Shown: positions 6,467-13,921, numbered from the stretch's first letter. The stretch is DNA of 14,635 nt from CAYPTY01 sp965659005 (GCA_965659005.1 CBFHVG010000058.1:1-14635); one strand, 5' to 3'. Program-made: numbers and translations. Notes: generated by a model not told the origin, from the letters alone.

Positions 6467-9073
6467 TTAGTTTTCCAGACTCATACCTGCTTCAAGTGCA
6501 GCTTCAATTCTGGTCATCGACTCACGCAGGTGGGCTTCAGAATAGGTATCGAAGTTGTAAGGAGGACTTAGCCTTCTTGAGATACGATCATGCAGATCTT
6601 TCATTTGCATACGGGCAACTGATCGGGCATCAGCAGGAACTCTGCCTGGTGCATCTGTGATCAAAGTTGTCATCAGATCGATATGTGTTCTCTGAAGATC
6701 TCTTCTGAGGCTAGGAATATTCATTCCAGGAGCATTCCAGGCTTCTTCCCAGATTGCGCTTGTTAAACCTTCAAATAATTCAGGGATGGTAACTACGTTT
6801 GCATCGCCGAATTTAACTTCTGCATCACGAATTCTGGATAGTCTTGCAGGGCTTGTTACCTGATATAATAAAGAAGCCTGAAGACCGGAAAGTTGTTCGT
6901 GAAGTGGGAAGTCAATTCTACCATTATAGGTATTTGTGTTACCCCAATGGCTCCATCGATCAGCACCGAATTTCGCATATACTTCAGAAGGAAGATTGAA
7001 TGCATCTGCAGCAAAGGCAGCATCGATAATGAATTCCATAGCTTCCATTTGACGCTCTTTAGGAACGTTGATGAAAGGTTCGCGACCGTTAGGATCACCA
7101 TTGTGATCACGGTAGTGATACTGACCACCTATGTATTTGATACCTGTTGATACTGCACGTCCATACTGGCTGGCTAACAGTGAGAATGCATCGGTAACCT
7201 CATAGTAAGGTGTATTGTCAGCCAGAACATAATTTGGCAGATCAGGGAACAGATCATTAATCAGAGCAGCTCTTTGCTTACCCCATGCCAATGGATCTGA
7301 AGACAGATCGTATACACTCACATCCGGATCTAAAGCACCGTAACCTCTAGCATCTTCATCAGGTGCATAAGCATGTCCAGGTTCAGCTGATTGACGAGCG
7401 ATTTCAGCTGCTCTTTCATCAGATGGTGTGTACCCATAAGCGATTACCCACTTGTCATAAGAACCAACAGATGGTGAATAGAAGTAACCTTGTGATTCAC
7501 CTTTTGGAGCAATGTTAATGCCCGGATATTCCATAACTGAACTAGCCAGACCATTTTCTTCAGTGAAAGCTTTATCATGAAGCTGATCGAACGGAGTATC
7601 AGCAGAAGAACGGAAATTGTGACGAAGACCAAGGGTATGGCCAAGTTCATGCATTACCACTCTTTTCATTGCTTGATATACATACTCATCCGGAACATCA
7701 TCTTCAGGAGCGATGTCGCCACGAGCGATAAGCGCTGAACGAAGAAGTGTACCTTGAGCGGCCATTTCATCTGCAAGAGAAGCCATTTCTCCACCCATCA
7801 TAAGGTTATTCGCTTCAGCTTCACTCATTTCAAACATTTCATTTACTGCAGCTACCGGGTCCACATTTGTTCTGTAGAATCTCTTCCAGCTTTGAACCAT
7901 GTTTGCTTCATAAAGAATATCAGCATCAATGATTTCACCTGTTCTTGGATCTACAACAGATGGACCAATAGCTCCATAACCTGACTGATCAGAAACATTC
8001 CAGCGCATGGTAGCATAGCGAATATCTTCTGCATCGGCACCTTCAGGAAGCATTTTCGCTTCAATACCATTACGGAAACCAGCCGCTTCAAAAGCTACAT
8101 CAAATGCGTTGATACCATCCATGAATGCCTGACGGTATTTTTCTGGAACTGTATGGTCCACGTAATACACAATCGGCTCTTTTGGAGTACATAGGCCATC
8201 AGCACCCGGCTCATCAGCACATTCCAATCTCCACTTATTGATATAGCGACGGAAGAAATTCTGATCGTCGTCAGTAAAGTCTTTATGAACCGTCATGAAA
8301 TAACCAGTACGGTCATCAGCATGTCTTGGGCTCATTGGAGTTTCCGGAAGTCTTACCAGATTATAATGAACTGAAATTGGAATAAATCGACCATCAGGTA
8401 CGGTTCTTGGTGCACCCAATTCAGAGTTTCTGAATGTCAGTTTAGCATCAATAGTAGAGTTATCAGGAAATGACTTTGCTGTATTCAGATAAGATCTTGT
8501 TTTGTCGAAAGAAGCACGGCCAGGTGTTCCTGGTCTGCTTGCAACAGCGAACTTAACTCGGTTAGAAACCTGTGAAAGATCTCCAACAAACCAGCTGTAT
8601 ACATCAACCAGCATTTTACCATCTTCTTCTGTTTCAACTTTTGCTGTTTCCAGCACAGATGAACCAAAGGTTAGGTCAACAGCTAGTGCTTCAGGAGTAC
8701 CTTCTTCTGCACCGTAACGATGTGGTTTCTGAACCAGGAAGATCTTGCCTTCATGCTTTTCAAGAGCAACCAGTTTAGCTTCAAAAATATTAAGCATGGT
8801 TCCACCGAATAAACCTGATGAGCCAATACCTTGTGAGATTTCGAAATTCATTAAGAAGTCCTGATCTAGCTGATCTTCTGTGACTTCCATTAGTAGTTTG
8901 CCGTCAGACTTATAGAAGGTGAAGAATCCTTCTGCTTTTTCGGCATCTTTGGTGAGCTCTTCAAATTTGCTCGGTTTAGGTTCTTCTTTGTCGCCCTTCT
9001 TTTTTCTTTGGGCTTCAGCTGAGAACGGAACGAGTAAGAATGCACAAAGAATTAGTGTGCTAATCTTTTTCAT
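6467..9073 (-). CDS. secreted zinc-dependent metalloprotease, DUF5117/Met-zincin type
   Basis: An 868-residue exported protein. A signal peptide covers about residues 1-21 (positive start, hydrophobic core, AEA before Q22), followed by a lysine-rich stretch. Residues about 45-240 match the DUF5117 type of N-terminal domain seen before Met-zincin peptidase domains. The catalytic motif is HELGHTLGLRH with zinc-binding H475, H479 and H485 and catalytic E476; the Met-turn is SSVMEYP with M514. C285 and C295 may form a disulphide. The C-terminal 350 residues continue the conserved Met-zincin-associated region. Such proteins are abundant in Bacteroidota and related groups; substrates are mostly unknown. 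The start is supported by the signal peptide and by GGAG placed five bases before the ATG. The gene stands alone between the bidirectional terminator and the tRNA scar. Confidence 0.92.
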   Translation of the reverse strand: MKKISTLILCAFLLVPFSAEAQRKKKGDKEEPKPSKFEELTKDAEKAEGFFTFYKSDGKLLMEVTEDQLDQDFLMNFEISQGIGSSGLFGGTMLNIFEAKLVALEKHEGKIFLVQKPHRYGAEEGTPEALAVDLTFGSSVLETAKVETEEDGKMLVDVYSWFVGDLSQVSNRVKFAVASRPGTPGRASFDKTRSYLNTAKSFPDNSTIDAKLTFRNSELGAPRTVPDGRFIPISVHYNLVRLPETPMSPRHADDRTGYFMTVHKDFTDDDQNFFRRYINKWRLECADEPGADGLCTPKEPIVYYVDHTVPEKYRQAFMDGINAFDVAFEAAGFRNGIEAKMLPEGADAEDIRYATMRWNVSDQSGYGAIGPSVVDPRTGEIIDADILYEANMVQSWKRFYRTNVDPVAAVNEMFEMSEAEANNLMMGGEMASLADEMAAQGTLLRSALIARGDIAPEDDVPDEYVYQAMKRVVMHELGHTLGLRHNFRSSADTPFDQLHDKAFTEENGLASSVMEYPGINIAPKGESQGYFYSPSVGSYDKWVIAYGYTPSDERAAEIARQSAEPGHAYAPDEDARGYGALDPDVSVYDLSSDPLAWGKQRAALINDLFPDLPNYVLADNTPYYEVTDAFSLLASQYGRAVSTGIKYIGGQYHYRDHNGDPNGREPFINVPKERQMEAMEFIIDAAFAADAFNLPSEVYAKFGADRWSHWGNTNTYNGRIDFPLHEQLSGLQASLLYQVTSPARLSRIRDAEVKFGDANVVTIPELFEGLTSAIWEEAWNAPGMNIPSLRRDLQRTHIDLMTTLITDAPGRVPADARSVARMQMKDLHDRISRRLSPPYNFDTYSEAHLRESMTRIEAALEAGMSLEN

Positions 9074-9193
9074 ACAAACTCCATTGTTAGATTAAAAGTT
9101 ATAAGTAGGGAAATAAGGCATCGCTACGGCTCATAGCAAATTAAAGTTTATGCTTTTTACAAAAACATGAAGGATTTAAAATTCAGTTACATA

Positions 9194-9222
9194 TTGCTCA
9201 GAGTAAATAGACTCCGTATCTT
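9194..9222 (+). promoter_or_regulatory. probable promoter of the tRNA-Arg remnant
   Basis: TTGCTC (9194-9199) and TATCTT (9217-9222) are separated by 17 bases, matching the spacing of a housekeeping sigma promoter with moderate agreement to TTGACA/TATAAT. The -10 element ends 34 bases before the tRNA fragment. If active it would now transcribe into the scar downstream. Confidence 0.4.
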
Positions 9223-9256
9223 TAGGGCCTTTCGCTAAAATTTGGCGGAAAATTAT

Positions 9257-9296
9257 GCGCCCGTAGCTCAATTGGATAGAGTGCCTGACTACGGAT
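9257..9296 (+). pseudogene. 5' half of a tRNA-Arg(ACG), truncated in the anticodon stem
   Basis: GCGCCCG is followed by TA, a D-arm with GCTC...GAGT stem (one G-U pair) around AATTGGATA, then CCTGA and the loop CTACGGA with anticodon ACG at 9291-9293. The 3' side of the anticodon stem should read TCAGG but reads TTTGT, and no variable loop, T-arm or complementary acceptor strand follows. The match to bacterial tRNA-Arg(ACG) up to that point is close. The break at the anticodon stem is where one class of tyrosine recombinases cross over in tRNA genes, so this is most simply one end of an integration or deletion event. A working copy must exist elsewhere, since this tRNA is normally essential. 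Confidence 0.85.
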
Positions 9297-9385
9297 TTGT
9301 TATACCTTACCTTTTGCTATCCGATAAACCTTCTTATACACATTTTAAGCCACTTTTTTTATTTACTCTATTCCCTTTTTTCCCT

Positions 9386-9409
9386 TTTGTGGGTACATTT
9401 GTGGGTACA
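9386..9409 (+). repeat. perfect 12-base tandem repeat TTTGTGGGTACA x2
   Basis: Two exact adjacent copies, 9386-9397 and 9398-9409, lie between the tRNA fragment and the start of an integrase-like frame. GTGGGTAC pairs in this position are familiar from tRNA-borne integrative elements, where they may serve as arm-type binding sites for the recombinase. That role is inference. Confidence 0.7.
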
Positions 9410-9424
9410 AATTTAAAACAGTTT

Positions 9425-9502
9425 ATGGCTTCCTTAAAAGAAAGAAACGGTAATTACTCAATTAGCTTTGTCCAATTACTACTCGAAGGGCCCAATCCCT
9501 GA
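9425..9502 (+). pseudogene. N-terminal remnant of a tyrosine recombinase (integrase)
   Basis: ATG at 9425 opens 25 codons beginning MASLKERNGNYSISF, which resembles the opening of the Arm-DNA-binding domain in many element integrases (short MASL-x-x-R-x-G-x-Y-x-x-x start). After about 15 residues the likeness ends, and a TGA closes the frame at 9500-9502. No catalytic Arg-His-Arg-Tyr region follows in any frame. Position just after a tRNA fragment and a GTGGGTAC tandem repeat fits an element integrase whose body was deleted. The match is short, so identity rests largely on context. Confidence 0.55.
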
Positions 9503-9882
9503 AACTAGAGCTTCAAGACTCATACCAGCTATTCATTAATGGCACGTTCGCAACGCTTCAGGTTGGACAGACGACCTATACTATCCAAGAGGCTAGCGAA
9601 ATGAATTTATGGACGCTGCTTGCAAACAAGCTTCAAACAAATCAACTGGAAATTAGCATTCAGGAATTTGATGGGTATGTCTTCCCTGATCACCTGACAT
9701 CTTCCCAGCTCTCTCGGACTCGCAAAAAACTACTCAAGGAGGTGAATACCATGTTTGATTTTGAGTTTCTGACAACCACTCAAAGCCGCATGGATAAACG
9801 CTACAGAGTGATAAAAATACAAGCCGAGAGCATGGATTTTGACATTAGCCTAGCGAACAAAGAACAGCCAGAGAGCGGCTAG
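9466..9882 (+). pseudogene. frame of unknown function, probably 5'-truncated (alternative: complete gene from ATG 9601)
   Basis: The frame is open from 9466 to TAG at 9880-9882 but contains no ATG before 9601. From that ATG it would encode 93 residues. The 45 codons upstream also look protein-like (for example LFINGTFATLQVGQTTYTI), which suggests the true start was lost when sequence was deleted after the integrase remnant. Against that, an AAGAGG lies eight bases before the ATG at 9601, so a functional short gene is possible. The ATG-started part has no membrane helix or signal; it has a basic helical segment (SRTRKKLLKEV) followed by beta-like stretches. I recognise no family. Its 3' end overlaps the convergent beta-repeat gene by 33 bases. 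Confidence 0.5.
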
Positions 9883-10131
9883 CGTTACACCGCCATGCCC
9901 ATCGATATCTTTCTCAATGTCCCGGCGATCGGCAAGCTTTCGATTACCTTTATCTTTTAGTGTCCTGCCATCAAATTTGCCTAGTATCCGACTAGCTTTA
10001 TCGTAAATACGATCACCACTAATCTTTCCCATAATCCCTCCTCTGTGATCATAAATTCTATCATTACTGACTCGGCCTATTCGTTTACTGCCTTGCTTTA
10101 AATATGTCCCATCAAATTTATAGTTTGCCAT
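9850..10131 (-). CDS. small protein of four 16-residue beta-hairpin-like repeats (beta-flower-like)
   Basis: A 93-residue protein built from four tandem 16-residue units at about 3-18, 19-34, 35-50 and 51-66. The approximate pattern is G-[RK]-hydrophobic-x-[GN]-D-R-I-Y-D-x-x-x-x-I; units two and three are clearest (GRVSNDRIYDHRGGIM, GKISGDRIYDKASRIL). Such units usually form beta hairpins arranged around an axis, as in proteins called four- or five-fold beta-flower; that fold is my inference. A charged linker (67-80) leads to a short hydrophobic tail (GGVTLAALWLFFVR) that may touch the membrane. There is no signal peptide. It starts ten bases after the KAP NTPase stop, with an AGAG close to the ATG, so it is the last gene of the operon. 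Function is unknown; it may bind a ligand or assemble with the NTPase. Confidence 0.8.
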   Translation of the reverse strand: MANYKFDGTYLKQGSKRIGRVSNDRIYDHRGGIMGKISGDRIYDKASRILGKFDGRTLKDKGNRKLADRRDIEKDIDGHGGVTLAALWLFFVR

Positions 10132-10141
10132 AATCTCTGTA

Positions 10142-11935
10142 TTAATAGGTTTGTGATTTTTTTTCGTAGTGCTTTATTGTGACTTGGAAGATCGTATTTA
10201 GAGTTTTCCAGCTTCCCTGCCCGTATTTCTGATGCAGGGCTCCCAGATCAATGACGGTTTGACCAAACCCGGTTAGGGAGTCCGATTCTACCGCCGTGAT
10301 GTAGTCCAGTCCTAACGTCTCGTCTTCTATTTCGGCCCGAATTGCATCTTTAAGGGTCTTTTCCTCAATATCCAGCCTGAAGATGAGCGGAGTACTCTTG
10401 AGAGAAACCAAACTCCCAATCTGTTTACGATTGGATATCATAGTGACATAGCGCTTACCGCTGAGTTTATAATCGACGTGGTTACTTGTCCCCCATTTGG
10501 ACTGACGATACATCTGCAGAATCCGGCTATAAACACCTTTTCTGTCATTACCCTGTACGATATCAATGAAGACATCCAGAGGCTGCCTGAAATCCTTCTC
10601 AACGGTGAGTTTGGCAATGCGTAGCAGCTCCCACACAGGTTGTAGTTCTTTCCGGGTAAGTACCCCTACGGAATCCTCCTCCTTATCAAGAAGCTCAAAA
10701 AAGATGTCAAAATAGGCGGAGATATTCCCCTTAAGCTGCTCTACATTTGGGGTGCGATTATATAGTTTATCAATAAACGGGATCTGATCCAGGTACTCCC
10801 AGTTTTCGATATTCTTGATGGTATTAGGTGTAGGTGATTTAACAAAGTAGTTAAATACTTCCGGCCAAGCCACCTGCATACAAATCAAGGCATACAGGAT
10901 CTTGCGGTTATCGGCTGAATCTTTGGCCTTAATGGTGGCATGCTTCTTTCGAATAATACGAATGAGTCTCACATAATTAATCACGCGCTTGATGCTTCTC
11001 GGGTTGCGCCCGACCGTCACACTGGTAATCTCATCATAGAACTCCAGATCAGCATCGGAAACCTTAAATCCTGCATTTTCAAGCAGCCGTCCAATATACC
11101 GAGCCAAATTGTAACTTGTAGAAGGCATGGAAAACGGGAGTTGAATGATTTTATCGAAAAAGGATTTTCCGCTCTGTTTTTGAAGGTCAATCCCAAATTT
11201 TTCAGCCATCCCCATTTGCACCACTTCGTAATCAACGGCAAGCAAAAATACACAATGCTCTACATCCAAGAAATTCTTGAGCGATTCCAGAAGCTCAAGC
11301 GCTTTGAGTGGTTTAACCCGGTCAAGGTCATCAATAAAAAAGACCAGGCGATCAATAGGTTTTCCTTTGCGCGTGCAGTTGGAGACAATATGATTCACCA
11401 GTCGCTGAAAGTCCTGCTTGAAGGAAAGCATGAGCTGTGAGACGTCCTCGTAGTCAATGGCTTGGCCATCGGGCTTAAAAGCCGCCTCGGGATCTATGCT
11501 AACTCCAAAGGCTGAGAGTTTGGTTGATTTCAGCACCTTACCAATAGCGCTTGTTGTCTTTTTAAGGATGTCGTTGTCCTCGTTTATTTCAAACTGCTCA
11601 CGCAGCTGGTTCAGGATCCCGGAAATAGCTGCCACCCCTAAATATTCATCCTGGCCGAAAAGCGAATAGTGCCAGGTATTAAAATTTACCAGCCCAAACT
11701 CTTTATCAGGCTGGCTTTCCAGAAAGGCCTCAATCATGTTGAGCATGCTGGTCTTACCCATACCCCAGTCCCCCTGGATGCCCACCGTCATGGGTGTATC
11801 GCAAGTACTGATAAAAATGGCTAGCGCTTCGGCATAATCCCTGGTCTCCAGATCATCATTAGCCACAATCTGTTTGGTTAAGAGGTCTTTTTCTTCGTGT
11901 TCAAAGTTAACGGGAGTGTCATTGTAATTGGACAT
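10142..11935 (-). CDS. KAP-family P-loop NTPase
   Basis: A 597-residue STAND-like ATPase of the KAP group. The Walker A loop is GDWGMGKTS at 55-63. The segment NFNTWHY (84-90) matches the conserved aromatic strand after it. Walker B is LVFFIDDLDR at 197-206, followed by the leucine-rich helix and VFLLAVDYEVV (229-239). The motif GRNPRSIKRVIN (309-320) fits the conserved basic segment late in the NTPase domain. Many KAP proteins carry membrane helices between Walker A and B; here residues 100-190 show none. About 340-460 is mainly helical and 485-597 mixed beta/alpha, of unknown role. The two genes upstream in the operon encode small membrane proteins that may supply the missing membrane part. 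Bacterial KAP NTPases include the phage-exclusion protein PifA, so defence is plausible but unproven. No Shine-Dalgarno is visible. Confidence 0.9.
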   Translation of the reverse strand: MSNYNDTPVNFEHEEKDLLTKQIVANDDLETRDYAEALAIFISTCDTPMTVGIQGDWGMGKTSMLNMIEAFLESQPDKEFGLVNFNTWHYSLFGQDEYLGVAAISGILNQLREQFEINEDNDILKKTTSAIGKVLKSTKLSAFGVSIDPEAAFKPDGQAIDYEDVSQLMLSFKQDFQRLVNHIVSNCTRKGKPIDRLVFFIDDLDRVKPLKALELLESLKNFLDVEHCVFLLAVDYEVVQMGMAEKFGIDLQKQSGKSFFDKIIQLPFSMPSTSYNLARYIGRLLENAGFKVSDADLEFYDEITSVTVGRNPRSIKRVINYVRLIRIIRKKHATIKAKDSADNRKILYALICMQVAWPEVFNYFVKSPTPNTIKNIENWEYLDQIPFIDKLYNRTPNVEQLKGNISAYFDIFFELLDKEEDSVGVLTRKELQPVWELLRIAKLTVEKDFRQPLDVFIDIVQGNDRKGVYSRILQMYRQSKWGTSNHVDYKLSGKRYVTMISNRKQIGSLVSLKSTPLIFRLDIEEKTLKDAIRAEIEDETLGLDYITAVESDSLTGFGQTVIDLGALHQKYGQGSWKTLNTIFQVTIKHYEKKSQTY

Positions 11936-11952
11936 AGAATTGGTATAAAGGG

Positions 11953-12297
11953 TTAAACGTTCTCTAGGCTTATGGCTCCATCTTCAAACGCGTGCTGGCC
12001 AATACATGATTTTATATTAGTATCAAGTATTCTGCCCGGCTTAGGACCGAGGAACGCCTCTGCATTTATAGGGAGTGATTTAGTAATAGCAAAGATTAAA
12101 ATGGGGATAACAAACATCGCGGCGTTAGCTTCAAAATTAGTGGTAAAGTCCTCTCCTACCTTTTCGAAAGCCACTACGGCTACGATAAACCATGAAATAA
12201 AAGCTGCTAGTGACCCAAGAAAGCCACCATGCAGCTTTTTATATCTCTCTGCTGGCCATTCCCAACGACGCCCGGGTGTAAATTCCAACTTTGTCAT
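11953..12297 (-). CDS. small membrane protein with two helices, KAP operon
   Basis: A 114-residue protein with a basic N-terminus (about 1-22, including GRRWEWPAERYKK), a first membrane helix at about 24-44, a short acidic loop (EKVGEDFTTNFE), a second helix at about 58-75, and a hydrophilic tail of about 38 residues. By the positive-inside rule both ends should be cytoplasmic. I recognise no family. The gene starts 19 bases after the stop of the other small membrane gene and ends 17 bases before the KAP NTPase start, so the three are very probably one transcript. A likely role is membrane anchoring or sensing for the NTPase; this is inference from context. Confidence 0.75.
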   Translation of the reverse strand: MTKLEFTPGRRWEWPAERYKKLHGGFLGSLAAFISWFIVAVVAFEKVGEDFTTNFEANAAMFVIPILIFAITKSLPINAEAFLGPKPGRILDTNIKSCIGQHAFEDGAISLENV

Positions 12298-12316
12298 ATT
12301 GTATATATTAATTATT

Positions 12317-12697
12317 TTACTTTAAGGGTTCAAGCTTTTCCAGTGACTCGTTAACCTGCTTACCTACTTTACTGCGTTTGGAATAGGATCCATCTTTATT
12401 TTTTTTAACTCCGTGTTCTTTCGCTAAAGCATGTGCAGCTTCGATTTGATTCCAAGCTTTATCGTAGCTTTTAGAGGCTTTCATATACTTTGATTGCTCG
12501 GATTTCGTTAGCCAAAAATCACTCAACTGTCCACTGAAATGCTCGGTGAAAACAGACCGCTTACCACCGTAATACAAAAACATACCGACCCATAAGATCG
12601 GTATAACAACCGCACCAATTTTGACCACTAAAAACACAGTTACTACTGCTAACAAGATGAAATATGCACAACCTTCACCATTATCCCCTTTTGCCAT
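12317..12697 (-). CDS. small membrane protein with two N-terminal helices and a soluble tail, first gene of the KAP operon
   Basis: A 126-residue protein. Two closely spaced hydrophobic segments (about 10-25 and 28-43) form a likely helical hairpin, followed by a basic, helical cytoplasmic tail of about 80 residues (KASKSYDKAWNQIEAAHALA) rich in lysine and ending in a charged stretch. I recognise no family. It heads the four-gene minus-strand operon and faces the divergently transcribed ion channel across a spacer of about 190 bases that should hold both promoters. No Shine-Dalgarno is visible. It could act as a membrane subunit, with its tail contacting the NTPase or nucleic acid; this is speculation from context. 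Confidence 0.75.
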   Translation of the reverse strand: MAKGDNGEGCAYFILLAVVTVFLVVKIGAVVIPILWVGMFLYYGGKRSVFTEHFSGQLSDFWLTKSEQSKYMKASKSYDKAWNQIEAAHALAKEHGVKKNKDGSYSKRSKVGKQVNESLEKLEPLK

Positions 12698-12879
12698 ATA
12701 ATCATTGATTTATTTCTGTTTGCGATCTATTGTATAGAACACACAAGCAATATTGAATGACAAATAGTTATCAATTAGCGTACAGGTATTTGAGAGATGC
12801 TGATCTGATAGGACATTCTACCTAAAACTTTTTTCTAGTTGCTCATAATTAATTAATATCACTAATCTTTTATGACTTT

Positions 12880-12883
12880 AGGA
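12880..12883 (+). promoter_or_regulatory. Shine-Dalgarno AGGA deciding the start of the channel gene
   Basis: AGGA lies eight bases before the ATG at 12892 but only two before the ATG at 12886. The spacing favours the second ATG as the start. Confidence 0.5.
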
Positions 12884-12891
12884 TTATGACT

Positions 12892-13638
12892 ATGAAAAAA
12901 TTGAAATCTCACTTAAAGAAGATTTTTGAGAACGAGGATAGTAAAGCTGGCCGGGTTTTTGGCTACAGTATTCAATTTTTGATCATCTATTCTTTGATTA
13001 CTTTTTCAATTTCGACCCTCCCGGATTTAAGTGATGCGGCTCTTGCCTACCTGGATGTTTCCCGCGTGATAACCGTTAGCATCTTCACTGTCGAATACCT
13101 TCTCAGAATCTTTGTTGCCGACCGAAAATTGAAATATATCTTTAGCTTTTACGGCATGGTAGATTTCTTAGCCATTTTCCCATTTTATGTTTCCTTGGCA
13201 GTAGATTTGAGGGCTTTCAGAATCATACGTGTTTTCAGGCTCTTCCGACTGCTAAAAATCGTCCGATATTCAACGGCTCTGCGAAGATTTAAATATGCAT
13301 TTATGGATTTAAGAGAGGAGCTGGTGATCTTCTTAGGGGCTACAATCTTACTGATCTATATCTCAGCGGTTGGTATCTACTATTTTGAGAATCCAGTACA
13401 ACCTGACAATTTTCAGTCGATCTTTCATAGTCTTTGGTGGGCCGTTGCCACACTCACTACCGTAGGCTACGGTGATGTGTACCCAATTACAGTTGGAGGA
13501 AAAATATTTACCTTTGCAATACTTATGATTGGACTCGGGATTGTTGCCGTTCCAGCTGGGCTGTTATCATCCGCTATGGAAAAGGCTAACCGCATGATAA
13601 AGGACGAAGATCCACTTGATGTTAATGAGATAGATTAA
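12892..13638 (+). CDS. voltage-gated potassium channel, six-helix Kv type
   Basis: A 248-residue integral membrane protein (250 if translated from the ATG at 12886). Numbering from 12886, S1 is about 26-45, S2 about 59-77, S3 about 86-106, and S4 carries arginines at 109, 112, 115, 118, 121 and 127 with K124, the every-third-residue pattern of a voltage sensor. S5 is about 145-166, the pore helix with HSLWWAVATL about 181-190, the selectivity filter TTVGYGD at 191-197, and S6 about 206-230. The full set of charges and an intact filter point to a working tetrameric K+ channel in the inner membrane. The cytoplasmic tail is short (about 20 acidic residues) with no RCK or cyclic-nucleotide domain. 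The gene is divergent from the KAP operon and stands alone. Confidence 0.95.
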   Translation: MKKLKSHLKKIFENEDSKAGRVFGYSIQFLIIYSLITFSISTLPDLSDAALAYLDVSRVITVSIFTVEYLLRIFVADRKLKYIFSFYGMVDFLAIFPFYVSLAVDLRAFRIIRVFRLFRLLKIVRYSTALRRFKYAFMDLREELVIFLGATILLIYISAVGIYYFENPVQPDNFQSIFHSLWWAVATLTTVGYGDVYPITVGGKIFTFAILMIGLGIVAVPAGLLSSAMEKANRMIKDEDPLDVNEID

Positions 13639-13921
13639 GACAATTTGAGAATGCTTGGCATACTTAAGAGGTTTTTCTGAATCTCCAAAGCAGATTACTG
13701 AATAACTAATACATCAAAGAAAATATCAGCCCAATTTGATTAAGGTCTTTTTAATCAAATCTTATTGTAAACTAAAAAGAGTTAAACTCAATCTTGCCGA
13801 ATTGGGTCCCATATGATACCCCCGCCAATCTGACCATGCTAAAAGGAATTAAAGTTGCTGGTAGAATAAGGCCTACTTGGATCTGTAAATCGGGATCTGT
13901 TATTTTTTTTTTAGAAATTTT
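13639..13921. other. intergenic stretch without recognisable gene
   Basis: This 283-base AT-rich spacer lies between the convergent channel and EEP-family genes. I see no tRNA, no second half of the tRNA-Arg, and no coding frame. It holds an AT-rich hairpin, a seven-base direct repeat GGATCTG spaced seven bases apart (13879-13899), and a run of ten T at 13903-13912. Confidence 0.6.
13734..13760. repeat. perfect ten-base inverted repeat, possible weak terminator
   Basis: ATTTGATTAA and TTAATCAAAT pair perfectly across a seven-base loop (GGTCTTT). The stem has only one G-C pair and the tract after it is not T-rich, so it would be a weak terminator. It lies 95 bases after the channel stop and could equally be a regulator-binding site. 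Confidence 0.4.

Noticed and set aside
9242..9502. 86-codon plus-strand frame beginning before the tRNA remnant
   Set aside because: Its first part is the tRNA sequence read as codons and its middle is the tandem repeat; only the internal ATG at 9425 gives protein-like sequence.
10940..11440. 166-codon plus-strand frame inside the KAP gene
   Set aside because: It is antisense to the Walker B region of a well-supported gene and its translation matches no family pattern.
11972..12325. 117-codon plus-strand frame opposite the 114-residue membrane protein
   Set aside because: The minus-strand frame has clean membrane helices, correct operon spacing and a basic N-terminus; the plus frame runs past it into the neighbouring spacer and shows no such order.
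13879..13912. possible terminator before the T run
   Set aside because: The two GGATCTG copies are direct, not inverted, so they form no stem; the ten T are a plain homopolymer.
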